From Mycolicibacterium sediminis (GTDB lineage Bacteria > Actinomycetota > Actinomycetes > Mycobacteriales > Mycobacteriaceae): a stretch of DNA of 64,000 nucleotides. The DNA lies in contig NZ_AP022588.1 in NCBI RefSeq assembly GCF_010731735.1, forward strand, positions 2,604,001 through 2,668,000, in the 5' to 3' direction. Position numbers and translations under genes: made by a program. Shown in pieces: positions 36,924-46,567 of this stretch. Numbering within the stretch: the stretch's first letter is position 1; each line of letters begins with the position of its first letter. The notes under the pieces are model-generated. The model made no database searches. It was given only the letters and a program-made list of their open reading frames with translations, and had not been told where the DNA came from.

Positions 36924-37438
36924 CTAGTGCCCCAATTGTATTGCTGTTTAACGAGTTTGAGATAGACCAGTGTTTCGGTGGATATCACTCCCGGCACGGC
37001 GCGGATCTTGGTGTTGAGGAGGTCGAGCAGGTCGCCGTCGTCCTCGCAGACGACTTCCACGATGGCGTCGAACGAGCCTGCGGTGAGCACCACGTAGTCG
37101 ACGGACTCGAGGGCGGCCAGTTTCTCGGCGACCTTCGTGGTGTCGCCGGTACAGCGGATGCCGATCATCGCCTGGCGGGCGAAGCCGAGCTGCATGGGGT
37201 CGGTGACGGCGACGATCTGCATCACGCCGGCGTCGACCATGCGCTGCACGCGCTGCCGTACGGCTGCCTCCGACAGCCCGACGGCCTTGCCTATGCCCGC
37301 GTACGAGCGGCGGCCGTCCTGCTGCAGCTTCTCGATGATGGCCTTGGACAACTCGTCGAGCTGGTAGGCCGCCCCGGGGCGAATTCGCAGCGAGACGGCA
37401 GGCGTTCCGGCCTGGGCGTCGGGCGTGACCATGCTCAC
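36920..37438 (-). CDS. Lrp/AsnC-family transcriptional regulator
   Basis: A 172-residue Lrp/AsnC regulator with an N-terminal winged helix (about 27-75, LDELSKAIIEKLQQDGRRSY then IGKAVGLSEAAVRQRVQRM) and a C-terminal RAM ligand-binding domain (about 90-165, ending VPGVISTETLVYLKLVKQQY). Such proteins respond to amino acids and form octameric rings. It is the first gene of the operon with aminotransferase and SMP30-like genes, and divergent from the aldehyde dehydrogenase operon 130 bases away, so one regulator may govern both. GTG 37438 or ATG 37432 could be the start. Confidence 0.92.
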   Translation of the reverse strand: MSMVTPDAQAGTPAVSLRIRPGAAYQLDELSKAIIEKLQQDGRRSYAGIGKAVGLSEAAVRQRVQRMVDAGVMQIVAVTDPMQLGFARQAMIGIRCTGDTTKVAEKLAALESVDYVVLTAGSFDAIVEVVCEDDGDLLDLLNTKIRAVPGVISTETLVYLKLVKQQYNWGTR

Positions 37439-37555
37439 GATTGTGCACGGAATCCGTCACCACAAGCAACCAGACCGACGAAATCACTCGTTGGACGTCG
37501 CCCCGAAAGCGGGAATGGGTGGTCTCGTCCCTAGCCGACGGGGTCGGCCACCCGC

Positions 37556-37561
37556 TAGCGT
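37556..37561 (+). promoter_or_regulatory. -10 element of aldehyde dehydrogenase operon
   Basis: TAGCGT matches TANNNT and ends 8 bases before the ATG at 37569, predicting a leaderless or one-base-leader message. It lies in the gap shared with the divergent Lrp gene, where regulator binding would be expected. Confidence 0.4.
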
Positions 37562-37568
37562 GAACACC

Positions 37569-39050
37569 ATGGCTGAGACGGTGTCGGGGACGTATGTGGG
37601 TGGCAGACCGGTGGCGACGGGCGGCGAACCGTTCGCCGTCATCAACCCGGCGAACGGCGCCGTTGTCACCGAATACGCGCTCGCGACGCCTGCCGACGTG
37701 GACGCCGCGGTGACGTCCGCCCGCTCCGCGGTGGGCGAGTGGTCCACCGCCACCCCGGCCGATCGCTCGGCGGTGCTGGCCAAGCTCGCAGCGTTGGCCG
37801 GCGCCGCCGCCGACGAGTTGGTCGCCGAGGAGGTCTCCCAGACCGGCAAGCCCGTACGCCTGGCCCGTGAGTTCGACGTCCCCGGCAGCGTCGACAACAT
37901 CGACTTCTTCGCGGGCGCCGCACGGCACCTGGAGGGCAAGGCGACCGCCGAGTACTCCCCGGATCACACGTCGAGCATCCGCCGCGAGGCGATCGGCGTC
38001 GTCGCCACCATCACGCCGTGGAACTACCCGCTGCAGATGGCGGTGTGGAAGGTGTTGCCCGCGTTGGCCGCAGGCTGCTCGGTGGTCATCAAGCCGGCCG
38101 AGATCACGCCGCTCACGACGCTGACGCTGGCGAGGCTCGCGACCGAGGCGGGGCTGCCCGACGGCGTGCTCAACGTGGTCACCGGCGCCGGACACGACGT
38201 CGGCACCGCGCTCGCCGGTCACGCGGACGTCGACCTGGTGACGTTCACCGGCTCGACGCCGGTGGGCCGCAAGGTGATGGCCGCCGCGGCGACGCACGGC
38301 CACCGCACCCAGCTCGAACTGGGCGGCAAGGCGCCGTTCGTCGTGTTCGACGACGCGGACCTCGACGCCGCCATCCAGGGCGCCGTGGCGGCGTCGCTGA
38401 TCAACACCGGGCAGGACTGCACGGCCGCCACGCGGGCGATCGTCGCCCGGTCGCTGTACGACGACTTCGTCGCCGGCGTCGGCGAATTGATGGCCAAGAT
38501 CGTCGTCGGCGACCCGCAGGACCCGGACACCGATCTCGGCCCGCTGATCACGATGGCGCACCGCGACAAGGTCGCGGGCATGGTCTCGCGTGCGACCGGC
38601 GAGGGCGGCCGGATCGTGACGGGCGGCAGCGCGCCGGACCTGCCCGGCTCCTTCTACCGGCCCACCCTGATCGCCGACGTCGACGAACGCTCGGAGATCT
38701 ACCGCGACGAGGTCTTCGGCCCCGTGCTCGTCGCTCGCCCGTTCACCGACGACGACGACGCCATCCGGCAGGCCAACGACACCCAGTACGGTCTGGCCGC
38801 GTCGGCGTGGACCCGCGACGTCTACCGCGCGCAGCGGGCGTCGCGCGAGATCCACGCCGGCTGCGTGTGGATCAACGACCACATCCCGATCATCAGCGAA
38901 ATGCCGCACGGTGGCGTCGGCGCCTCGGGCTTCGGCAAGGACATGAGCGACTACTCCTTCGAGGAGTACCTCACGATCAAGCACGTGATGAGCGACATCA
39001 CCGCGGTGGCCGAGAAGGATTGGCACCGGATCATCTTCAGTAAGCGATGA
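37569..39050 (+). CDS. Aldehyde dehydrogenase, gamma-aminobutyraldehyde type
   Basis: A 493-residue NAD(P)-dependent aldehyde dehydrogenase. The catalytic cysteine is C284 in [11 protein letters not shown], the general base is in [12 protein letters not shown], the cofactor loop is [12 protein letters not shown], and [20 protein letters not shown] is the conserved Asn motif. The N-Y-P-L and Q-D-C-T-A contexts are those of gamma-aminobutyraldehyde and betaine-aldehyde dehydrogenases. It would oxidise 4-aminobutyraldehyde to GABA in putrescine breakdown, fitting the adjacent transaminase. First gene of an operon with an Eis-like acetyltransferase (ATGA overlap) and a flavin amine oxidase. Confidence 0.92.
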   Translation: MAETVSGTYVGGRPVATGGEPFAVINPANGAVVTEYALATPADVDAAVTSARSAVGEWSTATPADRSAVLAKLAALAGAAADELVAEEVSQTGKPVRLAREFDVPGSVDNIDFFAGAARHLEGKATAEYSPDHTSSIRREAIGVVATITPWNYPLQMAVWKVLPALAAGCSVVIKPAEITPLTTLTLARLATEAGLPDGVLNVVTGAGHDVGTALAGHADVDLVTFTGSTPVGRKVMAAAATHGHRTQLELGGKAPFVVFDDADLDAAIQGAVAASLINTGQDCTAATRAIVARSLYDDFVAGVGELMAKIVVGDPQDPDTDLGPLITMAHRDKVAGMVSRATGEGGRIVTGGSAPDLPGSFYRPTLIADVDERSEIYRDEVFGPVLVARPFTDDDDAIRQANDTQYGLAASAWTRDVYRAQRASREIHAGCVWINDHIPIISEMPHGGVGASGFGKDMSDYSFEEYLTIKHVMSDITAVAEKDWHRIIFSKR

Positions 39051-40231
39051 CCACCCTCGTCCCACGTGACATCGCCGACGACGAGTGGCGCGACGTACCC
39101 CTGCTGACCGCCACCAGCTTCGGGTCGACGTGGCACCCGGAGACGTTCGCGGCGTGGCGCACCGCGATGCCGCCGCGCAGTTCGGTCGTGGTCGTCGACG
39201 ACGGCGACCTGGTGGGCCAGGCGCACTACCTGGACTTCGAACTGACGGTTCCCGGGGGAGCGGTGCTGCCGACCGCGGGCATCACGTGGGTGGGGGTGGC
39301 GCCGACGCATCGGCGCCGCGGCCTGCTGCGCGCGATGTACACCGACCTGCACGACCGCTTCGCCGAGAACGGTTATCCGCTCGCCGCGCTGACGGCCACT
39401 GAGGGCGGCATCTACGGCCGCTTCGGCTACGGTCCCGCGACCGTCGACACCGAATTCAGCCTGGACCGGCGCTTCGCCCGCTTCCACCGGGACGCACCCG
39501 ATCCCGGCGGCGTCCGGATCGTCCGTCCGCGCGAGCATCGCGACGACCTCGCCGCCATCTACGACCGCTACCGGCGCATCACGCCGGGCGGACTGGCCCG
39601 TCCCACGCCGCTGTGGGACGACCTGCTCGCCGACTGGGAGGACTCACGTGGTGGTGGCACGCCGTGGTTCTGCTTCCTGCACGACGACGGGTACCTCCTG
39701 TACCGGTTGTTCCGCGGATCGTCGAGAACCGTTCGGGTGGAGGAGTTCACGGCCGTCACACCCGAGGCGCACGCCGCGCTGTGGCGCGCGCTGATCGGTC
39801 TGGACCTCGTCGAGACCATCACCGTCACCAGCCATCCGGGCGACCCGCTGCCCTACCTGCTCGACGATCCCCGGCTGGTTCGGACCACGGGCTCGGAGGA
39901 CGGTCTGTGGCTGCGGTTGATGGACGTCCCAGCCGCGCTGACGGCCCGGACCTATGCGGCCGACCTCGACACCGTCCTCGACGTCGGTGACGGATTCCGC
40001 TCCGACGGTGGGCGTTTCGCACTGTCCATCCGGTCGGGTCGCGCCGAGTGCACGCCCACCGACGCGCCGGCCGAGTTCACCCTCGGCCTGGACGTGTTGG
40101 GGAGCCTGTACCTGGGTGGCCACTCGGCGGCGCTGATGGCGGCGGCCAACCGCATTCGCGGCGGTGATGTGACACGCCTGGACGCCGCGTTCCGGAGCGA
40201 CGTGCCGGCGCGGCTGGGCTTTCACTTCTGA
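39047..40231 (+). CDS. Eis-like GNAT N-acetyltransferase
   Basis: A 394-residue Eis-family acetyltransferase with an N-terminal GNAT domain (acetyl-CoA loop [19 protein letters not shown], about residue 84-102), a second GNAT-like domain and a C-terminal sterol-carrier-like domain. It ends G-F-H-F, whose terminal carboxylate serves as the catalytic base in characterised Eis proteins. [14 protein letters not shown] is another family hallmark. Eis acetylates lysines, aminoglycosides and polyamines. Location between an aminobutyraldehyde dehydrogenase and a flavin oxidase suggests an amine substrate in this operon. Starts overlap the neighbours by ATGA and TGATG. Confidence 0.9.
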   Translation: MTTLVPRDIADDEWRDVPLLTATSFGSTWHPETFAAWRTAMPPRSSVVVVDDGDLVGQAHYLDFELTVPGGAVLPTAGITWVGVAPTHRRRGLLRAMYTDLHDRFAENGYPLAALTATEGGIYGRFGYGPATVDTEFSLDRRFARFHRDAPDPGGVRIVRPREHRDDLAAIYDRYRRITPGGLARPTPLWDDLLADWEDSRGGGTPWFCFLHDDGYLLYRLFRGSSRTVRVEEFTAVTPEAHAALWRALIGLDLVETITVTSHPGDPLPYLLDDPRLVRTTGSEDGLWLRLMDVPAALTARTYAADLDTVLDVGDGFRSDGGRFALSIRSGRAECTPTDAPAEFTLGLDVLGSLYLGGHSAALMAAANRIRGGDVTRLDAAFRSDVPARLGFHF

Positions 40232-41379
40232 TGCACGTCGTCGCCATCGGTGCGGGCGCGTGGGGTCTGCCCGCCGCCGCAGAACTCGCACGGCGCGGTC
40301 ACCGCGTCACGCTCGTCGACCGTCATGGGGCGTTCAACCAGGTGGCGTCCTCGTCGGGTCCCACCCGGCTGTGGCGGCTCGCCGACCCCGATCCCGGACG
40401 CGTGCGGCTGGCCCGCCGGGGAGTGGAGTCGATGCGCCGGCTGTCCGAACGTGCCGACGAAGCCGTGTTCCTCACCCGCGGCCTGCTGTGGCGCGACGAC
40501 CTCTCGCTGCCGGCGCTGACGTCGACGATGCGGCAGGAGGCGGTTCCGCACGAGGTGGTGGCCGCCGCCGACGTCGGCCGGTTCTTCGCCGGCCTGCGCG
40601 ACGACGGTCGGGACGCGGTGTGGCAACCCGAGGCCGGCGTCGTGCTCGCGGACGTGTCACTGCGCGCGCAGCTGCGGGTCTTCGAAAGCCACGGCGGCGC
40701 AATGGTCGTCGAGCGGGTCGTCACGGCTCTCGAGGTCACGCCCACCGGGGTCCGGGTCGACTTCGGCGATGGGGGTGCGATCGACGCCGACGCCGCGGTG
40801 GTGGCGGCCGGCCCCGGGGCTGCGCCGCTGCTCGAGACCCTCGGGGTGGACGTCGCGCTGCATCCCTACCTCGAGCAGGTCGTCCACTTCGGCGATCCGG
40901 CGCGGCCGTCGACGACCGACGATCATCCGTGCCTGTTCGACGGTCCCTCGGGTGACCGGCCCGGCATCTACGCCATGCCGTCGCCGGGAGTCGGATACAA
41001 GGTGGGCCTCGACACCCCGCTGCGGGATCACCGATCCGACGACGACGACCGGACGCCGGATGCCTGTCGTACCAGCGTCATTCGTGACCGGGTGCGCTCC
41101 GACCTGCGGTCGGTCGTGCCGACCGTGCTCGACGAGCAGATCTGTTCGTGGACCGACTCGCCGGACGGCCGGTTCGTCGTCGACCGTCTCGACGGCGGCA
41201 TCGTCTACGCCTGCGGGGACTGCGGTGAGGGGTTCAAGTACTCGGCGCTGATGGGCGAGATCCTCGCCGACCTCGTCGAGGACCGCACACCGGACGACGA
41301 CGTGCGGGCCTTCTCGATGGCGCGCTTCGCGTCGGGCATGCCGGAGCGTGTGGGGCCGCACGTCCTCGGCCGGCACTGA
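40231..41379 (+). CDS. FAD-dependent amine oxidase (monomeric sarcosine oxidase family)
   Basis: A 382-residue DAO-fold flavoprotein. The dinucleotide motif GAGAWGLPAAAELARRGH is at residues 7-24 and DRHGAFNQVASSSG follows. The C-terminal part, EQICSWTDSPDGRFVVDR then GDCGEGFKYSALMGEIL, matches monomeric sarcosine oxidase and N-methyltryptophan oxidase. C305 is at the place of the cysteine that binds FAD covalently in those enzymes. It oxidises a secondary or N-alkylated amine, releasing H2O2. Its ATG overlaps the Eis-like gene stop (TGATG). The substrate is unknown; amine catabolism is inferred from the operon. Confidence 0.88.
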   Translation: MHVVAIGAGAWGLPAAAELARRGHRVTLVDRHGAFNQVASSSGPTRLWRLADPDPGRVRLARRGVESMRRLSERADEAVFLTRGLLWRDDLSLPALTSTMRQEAVPHEVVAAADVGRFFAGLRDDGRDAVWQPEAGVVLADVSLRAQLRVFESHGGAMVVERVVTALEVTPTGVRVDFGDGGAIDADAAVVAAGPGAAPLLETLGVDVALHPYLEQVVHFGDPARPSTTDDHPCLFDGPSGDRPGIYAMPSPGVGYKVGLDTPLRDHRSDDDDRTPDACRTSVIRDRVRSDLRSVVPTVLDEQICSWTDSPDGRFVVDRLDGGIVYACGDCGEGFKYSALMGEILADLVEDRTPDDDVRAFSMARFASGMPERVGPHVLGRH

Positions 41380-41528
41380 GGGGCTGTCATTGGGCGGCCG
41401 GAAGGTGGAGGGCCCCCGTCACTGTCAGCCGTAGGTCCTGATTCGGCGCTGCGGCTACGGCCCGCCGCGCTCGAAGACGTCACCGCAGGGCAGGCTGCCG
41501 CGTGTTGGTCATCTTCGCCTCCCAGGCC

Positions 41529-42146
41529 TCAACCCGCGTTCCCTTGGCCTTTTGCGCGTCTGGACCTCGTAACCCCCGGGGCGACCAGGTCGTCGAGCAT
41601 CGCGTTGACGGCCACGCGTGCCCGGTCCCCACTCCAATCCTCTGGATCCTTGACCGTCGATACGAAGAAACCGCGTGACACCAGGAAGAGAACGTCGGCC
41701 AGCCATGGAGGCGCATCGATCGCGGACTCTTCGATCGTCGCGACGATCGATGCGTGATCGTCGTGAGCCTCGTCGACCAACGCTCCCCACTGGTCGCTAT
41801 CGGGTTCTTCCTTGGCCAGAATCTCGTGCCACAGCCGTCGGGCTGCGTCGTCGTAGTCCTCTGTATCGAGAGTCCAATCCATCAGGGCACGAAGACGATC
41901 CATCCCCGACTTTCGGTCGAGGACCTCCGCCACCGCCGCGTCCCACCCGGACCGGACATGGGACACCGCGTTCACCAGCAGCGCAGATCGACTGGGAACG
42001 TACTTGGTGACGACCGTCGTCGACCGACCCATTCGGGCGGCCACGGCTCGGATCGTGACGGAACCCGGGCCCTCCTCACGCGCTATCTCGAGGGTGGCTT
42101 CGGCGATCTCGGTGAGACGTGCGCTCGTATCGATTTCGGGCGGCAT
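41529..42146 (-). CDS. TetR-family regulator of the hydrolase-Dpp operon
   Basis: A 205-residue TetR protein with an N-terminal helix-turn-helix (about 9-55: RLTEIAEATLEIAREEG, VTIRAVAARMGRSTTVVTKYV). The ligand-binding part follows. It is divergent from the CocE-type hydrolase, and a 30-bp perfect palindrome (42175-42204) lies between them, 29 bases from its ATG. This is the classical arrangement for a repressor controlling itself and its neighbour, released by the substrate. ATG 42146 is preceded by no clear Shine-Dalgarno. Confidence 0.9.
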   Translation of the reverse strand: MPPEIDTSARLTEIAEATLEIAREEGPGSVTIRAVAARMGRSTTVVTKYVPSRSALLVNAVSHVRSGWDAAVAEVLDRKSGMDRLRALMDWTLDTEDYDDAARRLWHEILAKEEPDSDQWGALVDEAHDDHASIVATIEESAIDAPPWLADVLFLVSRGFFVSTVKDPEDWSGDRARVAVNAMLDDLVAPGVTRSRRAKGQGNAG

Positions 42147-42174
42147 CCTGCGACCTTAGCCCTTCCGCTTGACG

Positions 42175-42204
42175 AGACAACACTGTTGTACAACAGTGTT
42201 GTCT
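42175..42204. promoter_or_regulatory. 30-bp perfect palindrome, probable TetR operator
   Basis: The left arm AGACAACACTGTTGT is followed at once by its exact reverse complement, giving 15-bp arms and no spacer. It is strikingly AT-richer than its surroundings. It lies between the divergent TetR gene and the hydrolase GTG, 78 bases before the latter, where a repressor would block both promoters. As RNA it could also fold into a perfect hairpin. Confidence 0.85.
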
Positions 42205-42281
42205 ATCGTGACGAAGGCAACGCTTCGTTTCGAGCGTTTCGTCCGGTGTCGCAAGCATGGGTCCAAGGAGGAGCCGCTCAC

Positions 42282-43982
42282 GTGAGTGAATTGCAGATCG
42301 CCCGAACCGCCGCCGAACCCGTCGGCGAGAGCGCGACTGAGTACAAGGTTCCGATGCGAGACGGCACCGTCCTCGCAACGGACGTGTACCTGCCTGCCGA
42401 CGTCGCCCATGCGCCGACGGTGCTCGTCCGGTTGCCCTACGACAAGAACAGTCGATACGTGTTCTTCGACAGGATCGCTCGACGATTCACCGACCGCGGC
42501 TACGCGATGGTCGTGCAGGACGTGCGTGGGAAGTTTCGGTCGCAAGGGCCGACGGAGCCATTCGAGCACGAAGTCGACGACGGCTACGACACCATCGACT
42601 GGATAGTCGCTCAAGGCTGGAGCGACGGCGCGGTCGGCATGTTCGGGGACTCCTACTACGGCTTCACGCAGTGGGCCGCCGTGGTCTCCGCCCACCCAGC
42701 GCTCAAGGCGATCGTCCCGCGGGTGACGACCTACGAGTTGGACTCGGTGAATCGAGATGGCCTTGGCGGCTTCGGCAAGCCCGTCCCGTGGATGGAAGCC
42801 GCCTACTACCTCGCCACTCACTGGGTCGACCACGAGGCCTACGAGTACGACCCAAACTACGACAACCGCCCCCTGACCGACGCGTTCGAGGAGGCCTTCG
42901 AGGCCATCGGCGCCCGATCCTCGTCGTTCGACGCGCAGACCCCGGTGACCCGGGCGGACAAAGGACCGTTCGACCACGCGCATCCCCGCGACGCCAAACC
43001 CGTCCCCGTCCTGCAGACCGTCGGCTGGTTCGACAATTTGATGATCCCTCAGATGCGCGACGTGATGGAACTGGAATCGCTTCCCCACTGGGCGGCAGTG
43101 CAATACATCGAGGCCGGCTCCTTCGATCACGAGAATTACGTCCTCGACCTCGCACCCGTAGGAGACGCGGACGATCACGGCGTCGACGACGACGCGTTGG
43201 AGCGGATGCTCGACCTCTACACGTCGCAGGCACTGGACTTCCTGGACGTCTTCGTGCGGGGACTGAAATCACCAGACACTCTCCCGAAGGTTCGATGGGA
43301 ACTCGGCCACGTCGGATGGCAGACGTCGTCGCAGTGGCCGCCTCCGGGAGCGACCACGCGGAGCTTCGACCTCACCGGGTTGAGCAACGCGGCCGGTGCG
43401 ACCCCGGGCGGTCGCCTGGTCGACGCCGGCGCAGGCGAGGCGGGAGAGGTCCAGTGGGGCTTCGATCCGGACAACCTGGTTCCGTCGGCAGTCAAGAACT
43501 CCTTTGCCTTCCTCTTCGACTATCCAGACGAAAGTGCGACGGGCGACCGCGGCGACGTGCTGACGTTCACCAGTGAGCGACTCACCGAACCACTCGACCT
43601 GGCCGGCCCGATCGAGGTCGACGCCCGTGTGTCCAGCACGGCTCCCACCGCCGACGTGTTCGTCAAGCTCCTCGACGTCGCCCCGGATGGCAGCGCGCAC
43701 ATGATCGTTCGTGGGCAGGTTCAACTCGACGACGCCAAGAACGTTTCTCGGGCGCACGTCAACCTGGGCCACACCGGCTACCGGGTGCGTCCGAATCACG
43801 CTCTTCGCGTACATATCTCGTCGAGTGATTTCCCGCTGTTCGTCCGCAGCTCCGGCACCGACGAGAACCGGTGGACGGTTGTCGAGCCCCAGGCTTCCCA
43901 ACAGACGCTGCACGTCTCGGCCGAGTGGCCGGCACGCCTGATCGTAACCGCACTACCGGAGGAACGTAACGATGCTTCGTAA
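42282..43982 (+). CDS. CocE/NonD family serine hydrolase (X-Pro dipeptidyl-peptidase S15)
   Basis: A 566-residue hydrolase of the CocE/glutaryl-7-ACA acylase group. The S15 alpha/beta-hydrolase domain (about 20-330) has the nucleophile S124 in GMFGDSYYGFTQWA, with LPYDKNSRY and MVVQDVRGKFRSQG before it and a histidine in AGSFDHENYV. The C-terminal jelly-roll domain (about 350-555) is typical of X-Pro peptidases and cocaine esterase. It cleaves an ester or amide; no signal peptide, so cytoplasmic. AAGGAGG lies 10 bases before the GTG at 42282. It overlaps the importer's binding protein by 11 bases, implying the imported compound is its substrate. Confidence 0.9.
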   Translation: MSELQIARTAAEPVGESATEYKVPMRDGTVLATDVYLPADVAHAPTVLVRLPYDKNSRYVFFDRIARRFTDRGYAMVVQDVRGKFRSQGPTEPFEHEVDDGYDTIDWIVAQGWSDGAVGMFGDSYYGFTQWAAVVSAHPALKAIVPRVTTYELDSVNRDGLGGFGKPVPWMEAAYYLATHWVDHEAYEYDPNYDNRPLTDAFEEAFEAIGARSSSFDAQTPVTRADKGPFDHAHPRDAKPVPVLQTVGWFDNLMIPQMRDVMELESLPHWAAVQYIEAGSFDHENYVLDLAPVGDADDHGVDDDALERMLDLYTSQALDFLDVFVRGLKSPDTLPKVRWELGHVGWQTSSQWPPPGATTRSFDLTGLSNAAGATPGGRLVDAGAGEAGEVQWGFDPDNLVPSAVKNSFAFLFDYPDESATGDRGDVLTFTSERLTEPLDLAGPIEVDARVSSTAPTADVFVKLLDVAPDGSAHMIVRGQVQLDDAKNVSRAHVNLGHTGYRVRPNHALRVHISSSDFPLFVRSSGTDENRWTVVEPQASQQTLHVSAEWPARLIVTALPEERNDAS

Positions 43983-45615
43983 GACGACTGCCTTGCTCAC
44001 CGTCACCGCCGCGGCAATCTTCGTGGCAGGTTGCGGCGGCGCCGAAGACTCTGGTCAGAACACCAAGGCGATGGAGGCGCCCACGGATGCTTCGGCCACG
44101 ACGCCGCCAGGCAAGGGCCCCGTCGACTCGATCAACTGGGCGCTCTCCACCGGCGAGCCCACGACGCTCGACCCGGTCAAGACGGGCGACTACTCGCCCA
44201 ACACGGTGCTGATGAACGTGTGCGAGCCACTGCTGCGGATGAACGCCGACTACAGCACGTCTCCCGGCCTCGCCGAGAGTTGGACACAGACTCCGACGAG
44301 CGTCGTCTACAAGCTGAGGCCCGGGGTGAAGTTCTCCAACGGCAAGCCCATGACGGCCGAGGACGTCGCAGGCAGCCTGAAGCGCAACATGGACCCGGCG
44401 ACGGAGCCGATCAACGGTGACTTCTTCACCTCGGTGAAGTCGATCGACGCGACCGGCCCGCTCGAGGTGACGGTGACGATGAACAAGCCGGACATCCTCT
44501 TCGCGGAGGGCATGTCGACCGAGTTCGGCGACATCGTCGACGTGGCCGACGCGGCCGCCGCCGGCGCCAGCTACGGCACCGCGAGCCACCCGCCGATCTG
44601 CACCGGACCATACAAGGTGGCCAGCTGGAATGCCGGCTCGAGCATCACACTCCAGGCGCGCGACGACTACTGGGATCCCAAGCTCCAGCCGATGGTCAAG
44701 ACGGTCAACTTCAAGTTCCTCGAAGACACCTCCACCCTGACCAGCGCGCTGTTGTCCGGCGAGATCGACGGCACGTACGAGGCACCGTCGACGAGCTTCG
44801 ACACGCTCCGAAAGACCGACGCGGGAAAGCTCTACCTCGGCCCGAGCACCCAGGTGTTCAACCTGAGTCCCGCGAACCCCGAAACGCCGATGGCCACGAC
44901 GGAACTCGCGCAGGCACTGGACAAGGCGATCGACCGCGCGGCGATCGTCAAGAACGTATGGCACGGCGCAGGAACGCCCAACCGGGCGGTCATCCCACCC
45001 TCGTCCTTCGGAAAGGGCCCGGGGGCGGCCGTGTTCCAGAAGGCCTACGACGCGCTACCGGACAACTCCAGGCCCGACCTTGAAGGCGCAAAGGCACTCA
45101 TCGAAAAGGTCGGCGCACCAACCAAGACCATGACCTTGGCGCTCCCCGCCGGCGATCAGTCGCAGCTGCAGATCGCCACGTTCGTCCAGGCGTCCGCGAA
45201 GTCGATCGGGCTCAACTTCGACCTCAAGCAGATGCCCGCTACCGAGTTCTCGAGCTTGTTCTACGACGCCTCCAAGCGCAAGGACGTCGACCTCGTGCTC
45301 AGCGCGGGCTACGTCGAGGTTCCGGACCCGCTGTCGTACGCGATCCTGCTGTTCCCCAAGGATGCGCTGTTCAACTGGACCGGCTTCGACAACCCCCAGG
45401 TGGACGCGAACATCGCGAAGTCTCGCGAGGAGACCGATCCGGCGGCATCGGCTCGTGCATACGTCGACGCGCAGGCTATCTGGGAGGCGCAAAAGCAGCG
45501 CGTCCCGATCGGCACGCCGTACGAGCGTTTGTTCTTGAACAAGCGGATTACCGGTGCACCAGCCTCATTCGCCTACATCAACATGCCGTGGGCGGCGATG
45601 ATCGGGGCTTCGTAG
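43972..45615 (+). CDS. Peptide/nickel-type ABC transporter substrate-binding lipoprotein
   Basis: A 547-residue family 5 extracellular solute-binding protein (DppA/OppA type). The signal peptide ends in a lipobox with C21 (FVAGC), so it is membrane-anchored. The mature part has the family pattern PTTLDPVKTGDYS...NVCEPLLRMN, SWTQTPTSVVYKLRPGVKFSNG and the DYWDP motif. It captures a peptide or similar ligand for the DppBCDF complex encoded next. It overlaps the hydrolase 3' end by 11 bases, making hydrolase and transporter one operon under the TetR palindrome. Confidence 0.93.
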   Translation: MLRKTTALLTVTAAAIFVAGCGGAEDSGQNTKAMEAPTDASATTPPGKGPVDSINWALSTGEPTTLDPVKTGDYSPNTVLMNVCEPLLRMNADYSTSPGLAESWTQTPTSVVYKLRPGVKFSNGKPMTAEDVAGSLKRNMDPATEPINGDFFTSVKSIDATGPLEVTVTMNKPDILFAEGMSTEFGDIVDVADAAAAGASYGTASHPPICTGPYKVASWNAGSSITLQARDDYWDPKLQPMVKTVNFKFLEDTSTLTSALLSGEIDGTYEAPSTSFDTLRKTDAGKLYLGPSTQVFNLSPANPETPMATTELAQALDKAIDRAAIVKNVWHGAGTPNRAVIPPSSFGKGPGAAVFQKAYDALPDNSRPDLEGAKALIEKVGAPTKTMTLALPAGDQSQLQIATFVQASAKSIGLNFDLKQMPATEFSSLFYDASKRKDVDLVLSAGYVEVPDPLSYAILLFPKDALFNWTGFDNPQVDANIAKSREETDPAASARAYVDAQAIWEAQKQRVPIGTPYERLFLNKRITGAPASFAYINMPWAAMIGAS

Positions 45616-45616
45616 G

Positions 45617-46567
45617 TTGACCATCGTCCGCTTCGTCCTCAGACGGATCGTGGCGCTGGTGCTGACCCTCGTCGTCGCCAGCGTGGTGATCTACGGGCTG
45701 CTGTTCATCTCTCCCGGCGACCCGGCAACCCTGCTCGTCGGCGGCGGCAAGCCCAACCCGGACGTCGTCGCGCGGATCCACCAGGAATACCACTTGGACG
45801 ACCCGTTCTTCTCCCAGTACGGGCGTTGGGCGACTGACATCCTGCGCGGTGATCTTGGGCGCTCACTCGCCTACCGGGACGACGTCTCGCATCTGCTGTC
45901 GGGGCGGATCCCAAACACATTGCTGCTCGTGGTCTTCGCCGGTGTGCTGATCGTGGTCTTCGGCATCGGTGGCGGCGTGCTCGCCGGTCTGCGCGGCGGT
46001 CGGGTCGAGACGGCGGTGACCGTCGGCAGTTCGGTGGCGATGGCCTTTCCGACCTTCGTCGTCGCGGTATTCCTCATCGCCATCTTCTCGACCCAGCTCT
46101 CCTGGTTCCCGGTGTTCGGTGCCGGCGAGGGGCTCGGCGACAAGCTCTGGCACCTGACACTGCCAGCGATTTCGTTGGCACTGGCCTACATCGCGTGGGT
46201 GGCACGGGTGACGCAGGTATCGGTGCGGGGCGAGCTCGGCGCCGAACACGTCGACGCCGCCCGCAGTCGTGGGTTGCCCAATCGGTGGATCGTCCGACGC
46301 CACGTGCTGCGTAACGCTTCCCCACCGATCCTGGCGGTGTCGGGCTTGATGATTGCGGGCTTACTTGCGGGAACGGCGGTGGCCGAGAAGGCATTTGGCA
46401 TCGATGGGATCGGCTCGCTGCTGGTGGACAGCGCCGCCAAGCAGGACCTCGCCGTGGTGCAAATTCTGTCACTACTGATGGTCGCCGCGTTCGTGATGGT
46501 CAACACCGTGGTCGACGTCGTCAACGTCGCGCTCGATCCCCGCCAGGCTGTGAAGGGACGCGACTGA
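45617..46567 (+). CDS. Dpp/Opp-type ABC permease, DppB-like
   Basis: A 316-residue inner-membrane permease with about six transmembrane helices. The first is at residues 9-31, and the GDPATLLVGG loop and periplasmic region follow. The EAA motif that docks the ATPase is visible as EHVDAARSRGLPNRWIVRRHVLRNA. It pairs with the DppC-like protein downstream to import the ligand. TTG start at 45617, one base after the binding-protein stop. The TGATG at 46564-46568 overlaps the next gene's start. Confidence 0.92.
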   Translation: MTIVRFVLRRIVALVLTLVVASVVIYGLLFISPGDPATLLVGGGKPNPDVVARIHQEYHLDDPFFSQYGRWATDILRGDLGRSLAYRDDVSHLLSGRIPNTLLLVVFAGVLIVVFGIGGGVLAGLRGGRVETAVTVGSSVAMAFPTFVVAVFLIAIFSTQLSWFPVFGAGEGLGDKLWHLTLPAISLALAYIAWVARVTQVSVRGELGAEHVDAARSRGLPNRWIVRRHVLRNASPPILAVSGLMIAGLLAGTAVAEKAFGIDGIGSLLVDSAAKQDLAVVQILSLLMVAAFVMVNTVVDVVNVALDPRQAVKGRD

